A stretch of 64,000 bases of DNA, from contig NZ_CP121668.1 in the NCBI RefSeq assembly GCF_029714425.1, forward strand, positions 3,555,501 to 3,619,500. The letters are read 5' to 3'. Origin of the DNA: Bradyrhizobium sp. CB2312 (lineage in GTDB: Bacteria; Pseudomonadota; Alphaproteobacteria; Rhizobiales; Xanthobacteraceae). The notes under the pieces are model-generated. The model worked only from the letters and a program-made list of their open reading frames with translations. It made no database searches and was not told the origin of the DNA. Shown here piece after piece: positions 42,087 through 51,047 of this stretch. The translations under genes were made by a program, and so were the position numbers. Within the stretch, counting starts at the first letter, position 1. The number at the start of each line of letters is the position of its first letter.

Positions 42087-45054
42087 GGCTGGTTTCCTTT
42101 GCAGCGGTTGAGGTGGAATTGGTTCCGGCACGATCGAGGCTCATTGCCAGGACGCGTGCGACGTGAAGCGCCTCGCGCTGGGCACCGTCATGGATCTGGT
42201 GCCGGCACGAGGTGCCGTCGGCGACGACCAGCGTGCTCTCGTCAGCGCGCCGCACCGCCGGCAGCAGCGACAGCTCGGCCATCTCGATTGAGGCATCATA
42301 GGTGTCGGCACCATAGCCGAAGGCGCCGGCCATGCCGCAGCAGCTGGACTCGATTGTTTCGACCTTCAGGCCGGGCACGAGCCGCAGCACCTGTTCGACC
42401 GGCTTGAAGGCGCCGAAGGATTTTTGATGGCAATGGCCGTGCACGACGGCTTTTTCGGCGATCTGGCCGAGCGGCAATTGCAGCCGGCCGGCCTCGGCCT
42501 CGCGCACCAAAAATTCCTCGAAGGTGAGCGCATGGGCGCCGACGGCCTTGGCGTCGTTGTCCTTGCGCAGTGAGGCGAGTTCGTCGCGCAGCGTCAGCAG
42601 GCAGCTCGGCTCGAGGCCGACGATCGGCACGCCGCGCGCGGCAAACGGCGCGAAGGCGGCGACGAGACGGTCGAGCTCGGATCTGGCTTCATCGACGAGA
42701 CCCGCCGAGAGGAACGTGCGGCCGCAGCAGAGCGGGCGGTTGCCGCTCGCAGGCTTCGGCAGATGCACGCGATATCCGCCGGCCGTCAGCACGCGCAGCG
42801 CGGCCTCGAGGTTCTCGCGCTCGTAGATGTGGTTGAACGTATCGGCGAACAGAACGACCTCGCGGCCGGCCTCCGGTCCGACGCTGTCGGCCGGCGGCAC
42901 GAACACGTCGCTGCGGAAGGCGGGCAGGGCGCGGCGCGCGCTAATGCCGGCAAAGCGCTCGAACAGCTTTCGCAGCAGCGGACTGCTGTTGCGCAAATTC
43001 GTCAGCGGCGCGAAGCGCGCGGCGAGGCCAGCATAGCGCGGCAGATAGCCGACCAGGCGGTCGCGCAGCGTCAGGCCGTGGGAGGCGGCGCGCGCGGCCA
43101 GCACCTCGATCTTCATCTTGGCCATGTCGACGCCAACAGGGCATTCATGGCGGCAGGCCTTGCAGGAGACGCAAAGTTTTAGCGTCTCCATCATCGCGTC
43201 GGAGGCGAGCGCATCGGGGCCGAGCTGGCCGGAGATCGCGAGGCGCAAGGTGTTGGCACGGCCTCGCGTGACATCCTTCTCGTTGCGCGTGGCGCGATAG
43301 GACGGGCACATCACGCCGCCCTCGAGCTTGCGGCAGGCGCCGTTGTTGTTGCACATCTCGACCGCGCCCTGGAAACCGCCGCCGGCGCCGGGCCAGGCGG
43401 ACCAGTCGAGCTTCGTCTTCAGTTCGCCCACGCGATAGTCCGGCTTGAAGCGGAACAGCGAGCGATCGTCCATTTTCGGCGCATCGACGATCTTGCCCGG
43501 ATTGAGCGTGCCGTCGGGATCGAAGCGGTGCTTCACCTCCCTGAAGTCGGCGACGAGGCGCTCGCCGAACATCGTCTCGTGGAATTCCGAGCGCACCAGG
43601 CCGTCGCCATGCTCGCCGGAATGCGAGCCCTTGTATTCGTGCACCAGCGCGAAGGCTTCCTCGGCGATGGCGCGCATCGCCTTGACGTCCTTCTCCAGCT
43701 TCAGGTTCAGCACGGGCCGCACATGCAGGCAGCCCTCGGAGGCGTGCGCATACATCGTGCCGCTGGTGCCGTGCTTCGCGAAGACCTCATTCAGCCGCGC
43801 GGTGTAATCGGCGAGATGCGGCAGTGGCACGGCGCAGTCCTCGACGAAGGAGACCGGCTTGCCCTCCTGCTTCATCGACATCATGACGTTGAGGCCGGCG
43901 GCGCGGAAATCGGCGATGCCGCTCTGCAGCGCCGGTTCGGTGATCTCGACCACGCCGCCCCATTTGCGCGGGTCGTTATTCCAGCCGAAGCCGAGATCGC
44001 CCATCAGTTCGGTGAGCTGCTTCAGGCGTTGCAGATTGTCCGCCTGGTCTTCCTCTGCGAACTCGACCACCAGCACCGCATCCGGATCGCCCTTGATCGC
44101 GGCGGAGATGATCGGGCGGAACATCGCGATGTCGCGGCCGAGCGCGATCATGGTGCGGTCGACCAGCTCGACCGCGATCGGCTTGAGCTTGACCAGGTGC
44201 TGGGCCGCGTCCATGGCCTCGTAAAAGCTACCGAAATGGCAGACGCCGAGCGCCTTGTTGCGGATCACGGGCCAGAGCTTCAGCTCGACCTTGGTGGTGA
44301 AGGCGAGGGTGCCTTCGGAGCCGACCAGCAGATGCGCCATGTTGTTCGGCGCGTTGCGCGGCGCCAGCGCATCGAGATTGTAGCCGCCGACCCGGCGCTG
44401 CACTTTTGGAAAGCGCGCCGCGATCTCGTCGGCCTCGCGCGTGCCGAGATCGAGCATGTCGCGAAACAGCGCGCGGGTGCTGTCGGGTGCCTCGACGTCG
44501 GAGAGATCGCGCGACACCTCGCCAAAGCGGCTCAGCGTGCCGTCGGCAAGTGCGGCCTCCATCGATAGCGTGTTGTCGCGCATGGTGCCGTAGCGGAGCG
44601 AGCGGCCGCCGCAGGAATTGTTGCCGGCCATGCCGCCTATGGTGGCGCGCGAGGCGGTGGAGACGTCGACGGGAAACCACAGGCCGTGCTTTTTGAGCTG
44701 GCGGTTGAGGTCGTCGAGCACGATGCCGGGCTCGACGACGCAGGTGCGGCCTTCGACGTCGAGCGACAGGATACGGTTGAGATGCTTCGAGAGATCGACC
44801 ACGAGGCCGTCATTGACGGTCTGGCCGCATTGCGAGGTGCCGCCACCGCGCGGGGTGACCTTGCGGCCCTCATCGCGGGCGATCGCCAGCGCCCGCAGCG
44901 CCTCGTCCATGGTCCTGGGGACCACCACGCCAGCCGGCATGATCTGGTAGAACGAGGCGTCGGTGGCGTAGCGGCCGCGGCTGAAGGGGTCGAACAGGAC
45001 GTCGCCGGTTACTTCCGACCGCAGGCGCCGTTCGAGCGAGGAAGCGTTTGTCAT
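42079..45054 (-). CDS. FAD- and Fe-S-dependent 2-hydroxyacid dehydrogenase (GlcD-GlcF fusion type)
   Basis: A 991-aa fusion. The N-terminal half is a PCMH-type FAD domain (MPAGVVVPRTMDEALRALAI, RKVTPRGGGTSQCGQTVND, GGMAGNNSCGGRSLRYGTM) followed by the FAD-linked oxidase cap (HASEGCLHVRPVLNLKLE, GSHSGEHGDGLVRSEF). The C-terminal half has ferredoxin-type cysteines (NNNGACRKLEGGVMCPSYRA; LCVSCKACRHECPVGVD) and two CCG domains (NRPLCCGRTFLSAGL; IESSCCGMAGAFGYG). It belongs with YdiJ-like and D-lactate/D-2-hydroxyglutarate dehydrogenases. Given GlcG, a GntR regulator and glyoxylate-type transaminases nearby, glycolate or a related hydroxyacid is a likely substrate, electrons going to the quinone pool. 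Confidence 0.9.
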   Translation of the reverse strand: MTNASSLERRLRSEVTGDVLFDPFSRGRYATDASFYQIMPAGVVVPRTMDEALRALAIARDEGRKVTPRGGGTSQCGQTVNDGLVVDLSKHLNRILSLDVEGRTCVVEPGIVLDDLNRQLKKHGLWFPVDVSTASRATIGGMAGNNSCGGRSLRYGTMRDNTLSMEAALADGTLSRFGEVSRDLSDVEAPDSTRALFRDMLDLGTREADEIAARFPKVQRRVGGYNLDALAPRNAPNNMAHLLVGSEGTLAFTTKVELKLWPVIRNKALGVCHFGSFYEAMDAAQHLVKLKPIAVELVDRTMIALGRDIAMFRPIISAAIKGDPDAVLVVEFAEEDQADNLQRLKQLTELMGDLGFGWNNDPRKWGGVVEITEPALQSGIADFRAAGLNVMMSMKQEGKPVSFVEDCAVPLPHLADYTARLNEVFAKHGTSGTMYAHASEGCLHVRPVLNLKLEKDVKAMRAIAEEAFALVHEYKGSHSGEHGDGLVRSEFHETMFGERLVADFREVKHRFDPDGTLNPGKIVDAPKMDDRSLFRFKPDYRVGELKTKLDWSAWPGAGGGFQGAVEMCNNNGACRKLEGGVMCPSYRATRNEKDVTRGRANTLRLAISGQLGPDALASDAMMETLKLCVSCKACRHECPVGVDMAKMKIEVLAARAASHGLTLRDRLVGYLPRYAGLAARFAPLTNLRNSSPLLRKLFERFAGISARRALPAFRSDVFVPPADSVGPEAGREVVLFADTFNHIYERENLEAALRVLTAGGYRVHLPKPASGNRPLCCGRTFLSAGLVDEARSELDRLVAAFAPFAARGVPIVGLEPSCLLTLRDELASLRKDNDAKAVGAHALTFEEFLVREAEAGRLQLPLGQIAEKAVVHGHCHQKSFGAFKPVEQVLRLVPGLKVETIESSCCGMAGAFGYGADTYDASIEMAELSLLPAVRRADESTLVVADGTSCRHQIHDGAQREALHVARVLAMSLDRAGTNSTSTAAKETSHG

Positions 45055-45157
45055 CCCTGATCCCGGACTGCCCCAGCGAGGCCCAGGCCTTGTGAGTCAT
45101 TCATTACGGTTCCCGATCGATTATATTATGAATTCAAAATGAGCAAGCCGGCTGCCC

Positions 45158-45910
45158 TCAAGGCGAAGCCGGCGCGTGCTCTTGGGGCTCGGTCAGGTGC
45201 TCGATCGCAGCGGTCCGCTTGTTGCGCAAGTGCTGGAACAGGATGTCGCTGAGCTCGCTGGCGGCTCTGCGGCGCAGCGCATCGAGGATGGCCTCGTGCT
45301 CGCGCATCGCCTCCGCCCAGCGCTGCCGCTTGCGGGCGAAGTTGGCGGAGTAGCGGACGCGCCGAATGCGGCCGGCGAAGTTGGCGTAGGCGGTTTTCAG
45401 CGTCTCGTTGCGCGCGGCCGCGACGATGCTCTCGTGGATGCGCTGGTTGGTCTGGAAGTAGCCGTGCATGTCGCGGTGCAGGTAGTGGCCGTACATCTCG
45501 TAATGCAGCTGCTCGATCGCGGTGATTTCCGCGTCTGTAATGGCCTCGCAGGCGAGGCGCCCGGCAAGGCTTTCCAGTCCCGCCATCACGTCGAACAGCT
45601 CTTCCAGGTCGCGCTGGCTGAGCTGGCGGACGCGCGCGCCACGGTTGGGCAGCAGCTCGATCAGGCCCTCGGCGGCGAGCACCTTCAAGGCCTCGCGCAG
45701 CGGCGTGCGGGAGATGCCGAGCATCTCGCAGAGCTGCCGTTCCGGAACGCGCGCGCCTTCGGGGATGTTGCCCTCGACCACGTAGTCGCGCAGCCGCAGC
45801 AGGATCTCGCCGTGAAGCGAGGCTTCGTGACGGTTTTCCTGGCGATCGCCGCCATTGCTGGCGGGCGGAGGGGCGATCGGAACCCCGGTGTCGGGAATCG
45901 TGGATTTCAT
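45158..45910 (-). CDS. GntR-family regulator, FCD (FadR) type
   Basis: From the ATG at 45910 the protein is 250 aa. The winged helix is clear: HGEILLRLRDYVVEGNIPEG, VPERQLCEMLGISRTPLREA, LKVLAAEGLIELLPNRGARV. The FCD effector domain follows (LFDVMAGLESLAGRLACEAI, HYEMYGHYLHRDMHGYFQTN with metal-type His/Asp, RIHESIVAAARNE). FadR-type regulators usually sense small carboxylates. It lies between the dehydrogenase operon and the divergent aminotransferase gene, so it probably controls both. A palindromic TGAATTCA at 45129-45136 in an AT-rich patch before the dehydrogenase gene is a possible operator, unproven. Confidence 0.88.
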   Translation of the reverse strand: MKSTIPDTGVPIAPPPASNGGDRQENRHEASLHGEILLRLRDYVVEGNIPEGARVPERQLCEMLGISRTPLREALKVLAAEGLIELLPNRGARVRQLSQRDLEELFDVMAGLESLAGRLACEAITDAEITAIEQLHYEMYGHYLHRDMHGYFQTNQRIHESIVAAARNETLKTAYANFAGRIRRVRYSANFARKRQRWAEAMREHEAILDALRRRAASELSDILFQHLRNKRTAAIEHLTEPQEHAPASP

Positions 45911-46042
45911 TTGCTGCACAGTAGTTTGCTCGCTCGGGCGCGTCGACATCCACAATCGAATACCAAATTTCGATTGAAAGGACAAAAAATGAATGCAAAA
46001 TTCCTCCAGAGCCGGCCAGAATTCGCCGACAGGGAGGTTTTT

Positions 46043-47245
46043 ATGCATCAGGGACGCCATTTCCTTCAGATTCCGGGCCCGAGCCCGGTCCCCGAGCGCG
46101 TTCTGCGCGCCATGGACATGCCTGTGATCGACCACCGCAGCGCCGAGTTCGGCGAGCTCGGCCGCACCGTGCTCGAAGGCAGCCAGAAGATCTTCCAGAC
46201 CAAGGGCCCGGTCGTGATCTTCCCCTCCTCGGGGACCGGCGCCTGGGAAGCCGCGATCGTCAACACGCTGTCGCCGGGCGATAAGGTGCTGATGGTCGAG
46301 ACCGGCCATTTCGCCACGCTGTGGCGGCAGATGGCGGGTCGCTTCGGCATCGAGGTCGATTTCGTTCCGGGCGACTGGCGCCGCGGCGCCGATCCCGCCG
46401 TGATCGAAGCAAAACTCACCGAGGACAAGGCGCGCGCAATCAAGGCCGTGATGGTCGTGCACAACGAGACCTCGACCGGTGCGACCAGCCGCATCGCCGA
46501 GATCCGCGCCGCGATCGAGCGCACCTCGCATCCGGCGCTGCTGATGGTCGACACCATCTCCTCGCTCGGCTCGGTCGACTACCGCCACGACGAGTGGAAG
46601 GTCGACGTCAGCGTCAGCTGCTCGCAGAAAGGTTTCATGCTGCCGCCCGGCCTCGGCTTCAACGCGATTTCGGAGAAGGCGCTGGCTGCGTCCAAGACCA
46701 ACAAGATGCCGCGCTCCTATTTCGACTGGGAGGAGATGCTCAAGCCCAATGCCAAGGGCTTCTTCCCCTACACACCGGCGACCAATTTGCTCTACGGGCT
46801 GCGCGAGGCGATCGCGATGCTGCTCGAGGAGGGGCTCGACAACGTCTTCGCGCGGCATCAGCGGCTGGCGGCTGCGACGCGCGCCGCGGTCAATCATTGG
46901 GGTCTCGAGATCCTCTGCCAGGAGCCGTCGGAATTTTCGCCGGTGCTGACCGCGGTGCTGATGCCGCCCGGCCATGACGCCGACCAGTTCCGCAAAGTTG
47001 TGCTCGAGAACTACAACATGTCGCTCGGCTCAGGCCTGTCGAAGGTCGCCGGAAAGGTCTTCCGCATCGGCCATCTCGGCGAATGCAATGCGCTGACGCT
47101 GCTCGGCGCGCTTACCGGCGTCGAGATGGGCCTGTCGGTCGCAGGCGTGCCGCATCGCTCCGGCGGCGTCGATGTCGCGATGAAGCTCTTGGAGCAGCGC
47201 CCGCAAGGCAATGCATCGCCACACCTGAAAGTGGTCGCCACTTAA
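46043..47245 (+). CDS. Serine-glyoxylate-type aminotransferase, copy 1
   Basis: A 400-aa class V PLP enzyme. It begins MHQGRHFLQIPGPSPVPERV at 46043 behind AGGGAGG; an upstream ATG at 45989 is less good. The cofactor Lys is Lys196 in SCSQKGFMLPPG and the pyridine-N Asp is Asp170 in LLMVDTISSLGS. PSSGTGAWEAAIVNTLSPGD and the substrate Arg-containing end KVFRIGHLGECN match serine-glyoxylate/alanine-glyoxylate aminotransferases. Expected reaction: amino-group transfer to glyoxylate or a related oxoacid. Divergent from the GntR gene, first of a likely unit with the MFS carrier. A paralogue lies at 48855. Confidence 0.9.
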   Translation: MHQGRHFLQIPGPSPVPERVLRAMDMPVIDHRSAEFGELGRTVLEGSQKIFQTKGPVVIFPSSGTGAWEAAIVNTLSPGDKVLMVETGHFATLWRQMAGRFGIEVDFVPGDWRRGADPAVIEAKLTEDKARAIKAVMVVHNETSTGATSRIAEIRAAIERTSHPALLMVDTISSLGSVDYRHDEWKVDVSVSCSQKGFMLPPGLGFNAISEKALAASKTNKMPRSYFDWEEMLKPNAKGFFPYTPATNLLYGLREAIAMLLEEGLDNVFARHQRLAAATRAAVNHWGLEILCQEPSEFSPVLTAVLMPPGHDADQFRKVVLENYNMSLGSGLSKVAGKVFRIGHLGECNALTLLGALTGVEMGLSVAGVPHRSGGVDVAMKLLEQRPQGNASPHLKVVAT

Positions 47246-47299
47246 GCCGCGCGGGACACGCGGCCGAAAATCATAACAAAGCGATCAGGGAGGGTGGAG

Positions 47300-48583
47300 A
47301 TGAAGATTCGGTTCAAGGCCACACATGTCGTGCTGGCGATGCTCTGCGCGATGTATTTCATCACCTATGTCGACCGGGTGAACATCGGCACCGCCGCGAG
47401 CGAGATCCAGAAGGAGCTGGGTCTGTCGAACACCCAGCTCGGTCTCATCTTCTCCGCCTTCGCCTATCCCTATCTCTTGTTCCAGGTGATCGGAGGCTGG
47501 GTCGGCGATCATTTCGGCCCGCGCAAGACGCTGTTCTGGTGCGGCATGATCTGGACGGCCGCTACCATCATGACCGGCTTCGTCAACGGGCTCGCGGCAC
47601 TCTTCATCGCACGCTTCGCGCTCGGCTTCGGCGAGGGCGCGACGTTCCCGACGGCCACGCGCGCGATGCAATATTGGACGCCGGCGAACCGCCGCGGCTT
47701 CGCGCAAGGGCTGACCCATTCCTTCGCCCGGCTCGGCAACGCGGTGACGCCGCCGGTGGTGGCCCTCTTGATCCTGTGGCTGACCTGGCGCGGCGCCTTC
47801 GTCGTGCTCGGCTTCGTGAGCCTGATCTGGGGCGTGATCTGGGTCTGGTATTTCCGCAACGAGCCGAAGGACCACGCCTCGATCACCGAGGCCGAGCTCG
47901 CGGCGCTGCCGCCGCGCCCGACCGGCGAGCGGCCGCGCGTGCCGTGGGGCCCGCTGCTCGGGCGGATGTGGCCGGTGACGCTGACCTATTTCTGCTACGG
48001 GTGGTGCCTGTGGCTGTACCTGAACTGGCTGCCGCTGTTCTTCAAGAACAACTACAATCTCGACATCAAGAACTCGGCACTGTTCGCCTCCGGCGTGTTC
48101 TTCGCCGGCGTGGTCGGCGACAGCGACGGCGGCGTGCTCTCGGACAAGATCCTCGACCGCACCGGCAATGTCCGCCTGGCGCGGCTCATCGTCACCGTAA
48201 CAGGGTTTACGGGGGCGCTGCTCTCGCTGCTGCCGATCCTGTTCGTCCACGACATCACCATCGTCGCGCTGTGCCTGTCGGCGGGCTTCTTCTGCGCTGA
48301 GCTCGTGATCGGCCCGATGTGGTCGATCCCGATGGACATTGCTCCGAAATATTCCGGCACCGCGTCGGGACTCATGAACACCGGCTCGGCCTTCGCGGCC
48401 ATCGTCTCACCGCTGGTCGCGGGCTTCGTGATCGACTCGACCGGCAACTGGTACCTGCCGTTCCTGATGTCGATGGGGCTTTTGCTGCTCGGCGGCTTTT
48501 CGGCCTTCCTGATGCATCCGGAACGCCCGTTCACCGAGGCCGAGGGCCAACTGCCCTCAGGCCGGGTGGTGGCTGCGGAGTAG
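47300..48583 (+). CDS. MFS transporter, anion:cation symporter family
   Basis: A 427-aa carrier with 12 helices. The ACS-family marks are YFITYVDRVNIGTAASEIQK near residue 20, the helix 4 motif FIARFALGFGEGATFPTATR, YWTPANRRGFAQGLTHSFAR, and, in the second half, FFCAELVIGPMWSIPMDIAP with SGTASGLMNTGSAFAAIVSP. ACS carriers import organic anions such as hexuronates, tartrate or phthalate. Start chosen at the ATG 47300 behind GGGAGGGTGG; a GTG two codons upstream is in frame. It lies 54 bases after the aminotransferase and probably brings in the hydroxyacid used here. Confidence 0.88.
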   Translation: MKIRFKATHVVLAMLCAMYFITYVDRVNIGTAASEIQKELGLSNTQLGLIFSAFAYPYLLFQVIGGWVGDHFGPRKTLFWCGMIWTAATIMTGFVNGLAALFIARFALGFGEGATFPTATRAMQYWTPANRRGFAQGLTHSFARLGNAVTPPVVALLILWLTWRGAFVVLGFVSLIWGVIWVWYFRNEPKDHASITEAELAALPPRPTGERPRVPWGPLLGRMWPVTLTYFCYGWCLWLYLNWLPLFFKNNYNLDIKNSALFASGVFFAGVVGDSDGGVLSDKILDRTGNVRLARLIVTVTGFTGALLSLLPILFVHDITIVALCLSAGFFCAELVIGPMWSIPMDIAPKYSGTASGLMNTGSAFAAIVSPLVAGFVIDSTGNWYLPFLMSMGLLLLGGFSAFLMHPERPFTEAEGQLPSGRVVAAE

Positions 48584-48600
48584 GGGCGTTCACAATTGCC

Positions 48601-48725
48601 CGTCATGCCCGGGCTTGTCCCGCCTGCGCGGCCGAAGCCGCTTCGGCGCGGCGAAGGCCCGGGCATCCACGTTCTTCGCGCTGCGGGGCAAGGCGAGGAC
48701 GGCCGGGACAAGCCCGGCCATGACG
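48601..48725. repeat. Bradyrhizobium-type palindromic intergenic repeat
   Basis: Two 22-base arms, 48601-48622 (CGTCATGCCCGGGCTTGTCCCG) and 48704-48725, are inverted copies with a single mismatch. Between them are further GC-rich inverted segments (GCCGAAGCCGCTTCGGCGCG). Such CGTCATG-CCGGGCTTGTCCCG arms recur between genes in Bradyrhizobium. It separates the MFS gene from the second aminotransferase and may act as an RNA hairpin or terminator. Confidence 0.75.
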
Positions 48726-48854
48726 CTGTGGAAATAGGGGCGGCGGGGGGCCCGCCGGTTATGCATGGGAGACGTCTTTAGGAGAGGGGACAAGCCGGTC
48801 AAATGGTGCTATTCGGCGGCCACCAAAATCAAGGCTAGACCGGGAAGGACGCCG

Positions 48855-50054
48855 ATGACCGTGCATACTGGAAGGCATTTCTTACAGATTCCAGGACCGA
48901 CCAACGTGCCCGACCGCGTGCTGCGGGCGATGGACATGCCGACGCTGGACCATCGCGGTCCGGAGTTCGCCGAGCTCGGTTTCGCCGTCCTCGCCGCGAT
49001 GCAGCGCGTGTTCCGCACCAAGCAGCCCGTGATCATCTTCCCCTCGTCCGGCACCGGCGCCTGGGAAGCGGCGATGGTCAACGTGTTCGCGCCCGGCGAC
49101 AAGGTCTTGATGTGCGAGACAGGCCAGTTCGCCGTGCTGTGGCGCGGCATCGCCGACAAGTTCAAGCTCGACGTCGACTTCATCCCGAGCGACTGGCGCC
49201 ATGGCGCCGACCTCGCCGAGATCGAGCAGCGCCTGGCCGCCGACAAGCAGCACAAGATCAAGGCGGTCTGCGTCGTGCACAACGAGACCTCGACCGGCTG
49301 CCTGACGCCGCCCCTGGAGGTGCGCAAGATCCTCGACCGCGTGAAGCACCCGGCGCTGCTGATGGTCGACACCATCTCCGGCCTCGGCTCGATGGAATAC
49401 GAGCACGACGCCTGGGGCATCGACGTCTCGGTTGCGGGCTCGCAGAAGGGCCTGATGCTGCCGCCGGGCCTCGGCTTCAACGCCGTGTCGGAGAAGGCGC
49501 TCAACGTCGCCAAAACCAATCCGGGCATGCGCTCCTATTGGGACTGGCAGGAAGTGATCAGCTTCAACAAGCTCGGCACCTTCCCCTATACGCCGGCGAC
49601 CAATCTGCTCTACGGCCTGCGCGAAGCGGTGAAGATGCTGGAGGAGGAGGGCCTCGAGAACGTCTGGGCCCGCCACAAGCGTCACAGCGCGGCGACGCGC
49701 GCCGCGGTCAAGGTCTGGGGCCTCGAGACGCAGTGCGCCGATCCCGCCGCGCATTCGCCGGCGCTGACCGGCGTGCGCGTGCCGGAAGGGTTCGACGCCG
49801 ACGCCTTCCGCAAGGTGGTGCTGGAGAATTTCGACATGTCGCTCGGCACCGGCCTGAACAAGGTCAAGGGCAAGGTGTTCCGCATCGGCCATATCGGCCA
49901 TTTCAACGATCTGATGCTGATGGGCACGCTTGCCGGCGTCGAGATGGGCCTCGATCTTGCAAAAATCCCGCACCGGAGCGGCGGCGTGCTGGCGGCCATG
50001 GACGTCCTGAAGGGACGCGACGTGGTGCCGATGACCAAGGCCCAGGTGGCGTAA
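48855..50054 (+). CDS. Serine-glyoxylate-type aminotransferase, copy 2
   Basis: A 399-aa paralogue of the enzyme at 46043. Start at the ATG 48855 (MTVHTGRHFLQIPGPTNVPD) behind GGGAAGGACG. The cofactor Lys is Lys198 in AGSQKGLMLPPG, the partner Asp is Asp172 in LLMVDTISGLGS, and the end KVFRIGHIGHFNDLMLMGTL matches the family. Strong similarity throughout points to a duplication, but differing residues around the active site (for example SYWDWQEVISFNKLG against SYFDWEEMLKPNAKG) suggest different amino donors or acceptors. The next gene starts 41 bases downstream. Confidence 0.9.
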   Translation: MTVHTGRHFLQIPGPTNVPDRVLRAMDMPTLDHRGPEFAELGFAVLAAMQRVFRTKQPVIIFPSSGTGAWEAAMVNVFAPGDKVLMCETGQFAVLWRGIADKFKLDVDFIPSDWRHGADLAEIEQRLAADKQHKIKAVCVVHNETSTGCLTPPLEVRKILDRVKHPALLMVDTISGLGSMEYEHDAWGIDVSVAGSQKGLMLPPGLGFNAVSEKALNVAKTNPGMRSYWDWQEVISFNKLGTFPYTPATNLLYGLREAVKMLEEEGLENVWARHKRHSAATRAAVKVWGLETQCADPAAHSPALTGVRVPEGFDADAFRKVVLENFDMSLGTGLNKVKGKVFRIGHIGHFNDLMLMGTLAGVEMGLDLAKIPHRSGGVLAAMDVLKGRDVVPMTKAQVA

Positions 50055-50095
50055 GGTTCAGGCGGCCTGAACCAACCTAAGAAAGTGAGCGCGCG

Positions 50096-50893
50096 ATGAA
50101 CGCACCGACGACTGCCAACGAAGACCTGCTCTACTCCGTCACGGACGGCATCGCGCGGATCACCTTCAACCGCCCCCAGGCGCGCAACGCAATGACCTTC
50201 GCCATGTATGACCGCATGGCGGAGATCTGCCAGGAGATCAACGCCGACCGATCGATCAAGGCGCTGATCCTCACCGGCGCCGGCGACAAGGCCTTCGCCT
50301 CCGGCACCGACATTTCGCAATTCCGCGCGTTCAAGACCGCGCAGGACGCGCTCGACTACGAGGCCCGTATCGACCGCGTGCTCGGCACGCTCGAGCAGTG
50401 CCGCGTGCCGGTGATCGCGGCGATCGCGGGCGCCTGCACCGGCGGCGGTGCCGGCATTGCGGCCTGCTGCGACTTGCGCATCGGGACCGAAACGACGCGC
50501 ATGGGCTTTCCGATCGCGCGCACGCTCGGCAATTGCCTTTCGATGTCCAACATCAGTCGCGTCGTCGCGCTGGTGGGACCGGCCCGCACCAAGGATCTGA
50601 TCTTCAAGGCGCGCCTCGTCGAGGCGCCGGAAGCGCTTGCGCTCGGCCTGCTGAATGAGGTGGTGCCCGACGTCGAGACGCTCCAGCGCCGCGCCGACGA
50701 GACCGCAAAGCTCGTCGCCAGCCACGCGCCGCTGACGCTCGAAGCCACCAAGGAAGCGGTGCGCCGCATCCGCCGCACGCTGTCGCGCGAGGAAGGCGAG
50801 GATCTGATCCTCAAGGCCTATATGAGCGAAGATTTTCGCGAAGGCATGGACGCTTTCCTCAACAAGCGTACGCCCGTCTGGAAGGGCAAGTAG
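50096..50893 (+). CDS. Enoyl-CoA hydratase/isomerase-family protein
   Basis: A 265-aa crotonase-fold protein. Typical blocks are GIARITFNRPQARNAMTFAM (20-39), LTGAGDKAFASGTDISQF with the first oxyanion Gly, and PVIAAIAGACTGGGAGIAAC with the second. After it the usual Glu-bearing helix reads RMGFPIARTLGNCLSMSN, without an obvious catalytic Glu, so it may be an isomerase, lyase or hydrolase variant rather than a standard hydratase. Same strand and 41 bases after the second aminotransferase, so probably one operon; the metabolic link to that enzyme is not obvious. Confidence 0.88.
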   Translation: MNAPTTANEDLLYSVTDGIARITFNRPQARNAMTFAMYDRMAEICQEINADRSIKALILTGAGDKAFASGTDISQFRAFKTAQDALDYEARIDRVLGTLEQCRVPVIAAIAGACTGGGAGIAACCDLRIGTETTRMGFPIARTLGNCLSMSNISRVVALVGPARTKDLIFKARLVEAPEALALGLLNEVVPDVETLQRRADETAKLVASHAPLTLEATKEAVRRIRRTLSREEGEDLILKAYMSEDFREGMDAFLNKRTPVWKGK

Positions 50894-51047
50894 CGCGTCC
50901 GGCGCGATCCTGCGCCGCGCGATGCGCGGCGTCATGACGATCGGCATCACCGTATCGCAGGCAAGATGCAGCATTGCATCGCGAGGCGTATGGATACTGT
51001 CATGTGTTCGGAATAGCCTGCTGCCGCGTGATAGGCGGGGATGCTGC

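Noticed and set aside
45158..46975. A 605-codon minus-strand frame covering GntR plus a long N-terminal extension
   Set aside because: The extension is antisense to the aminotransferase; the GntR protein starts normally near 45910.
45176..47245. A single 689-codon plus-strand frame running through the GntR region into the aminotransferase
   Set aside because: The first 270 codons are antisense to the GntR gene, which is clearly coded on the other strand; the aminotransferase has its own ATG and ribosome binding site at 46043.
46043..50054. The two aminotransferases as BhcA of the beta-hydroxyaspartate cycle
   Set aside because: BhcB, BhcC and BhcD genes and an IclR-type regulator are absent; only the broader aminotransferase family can be supported.
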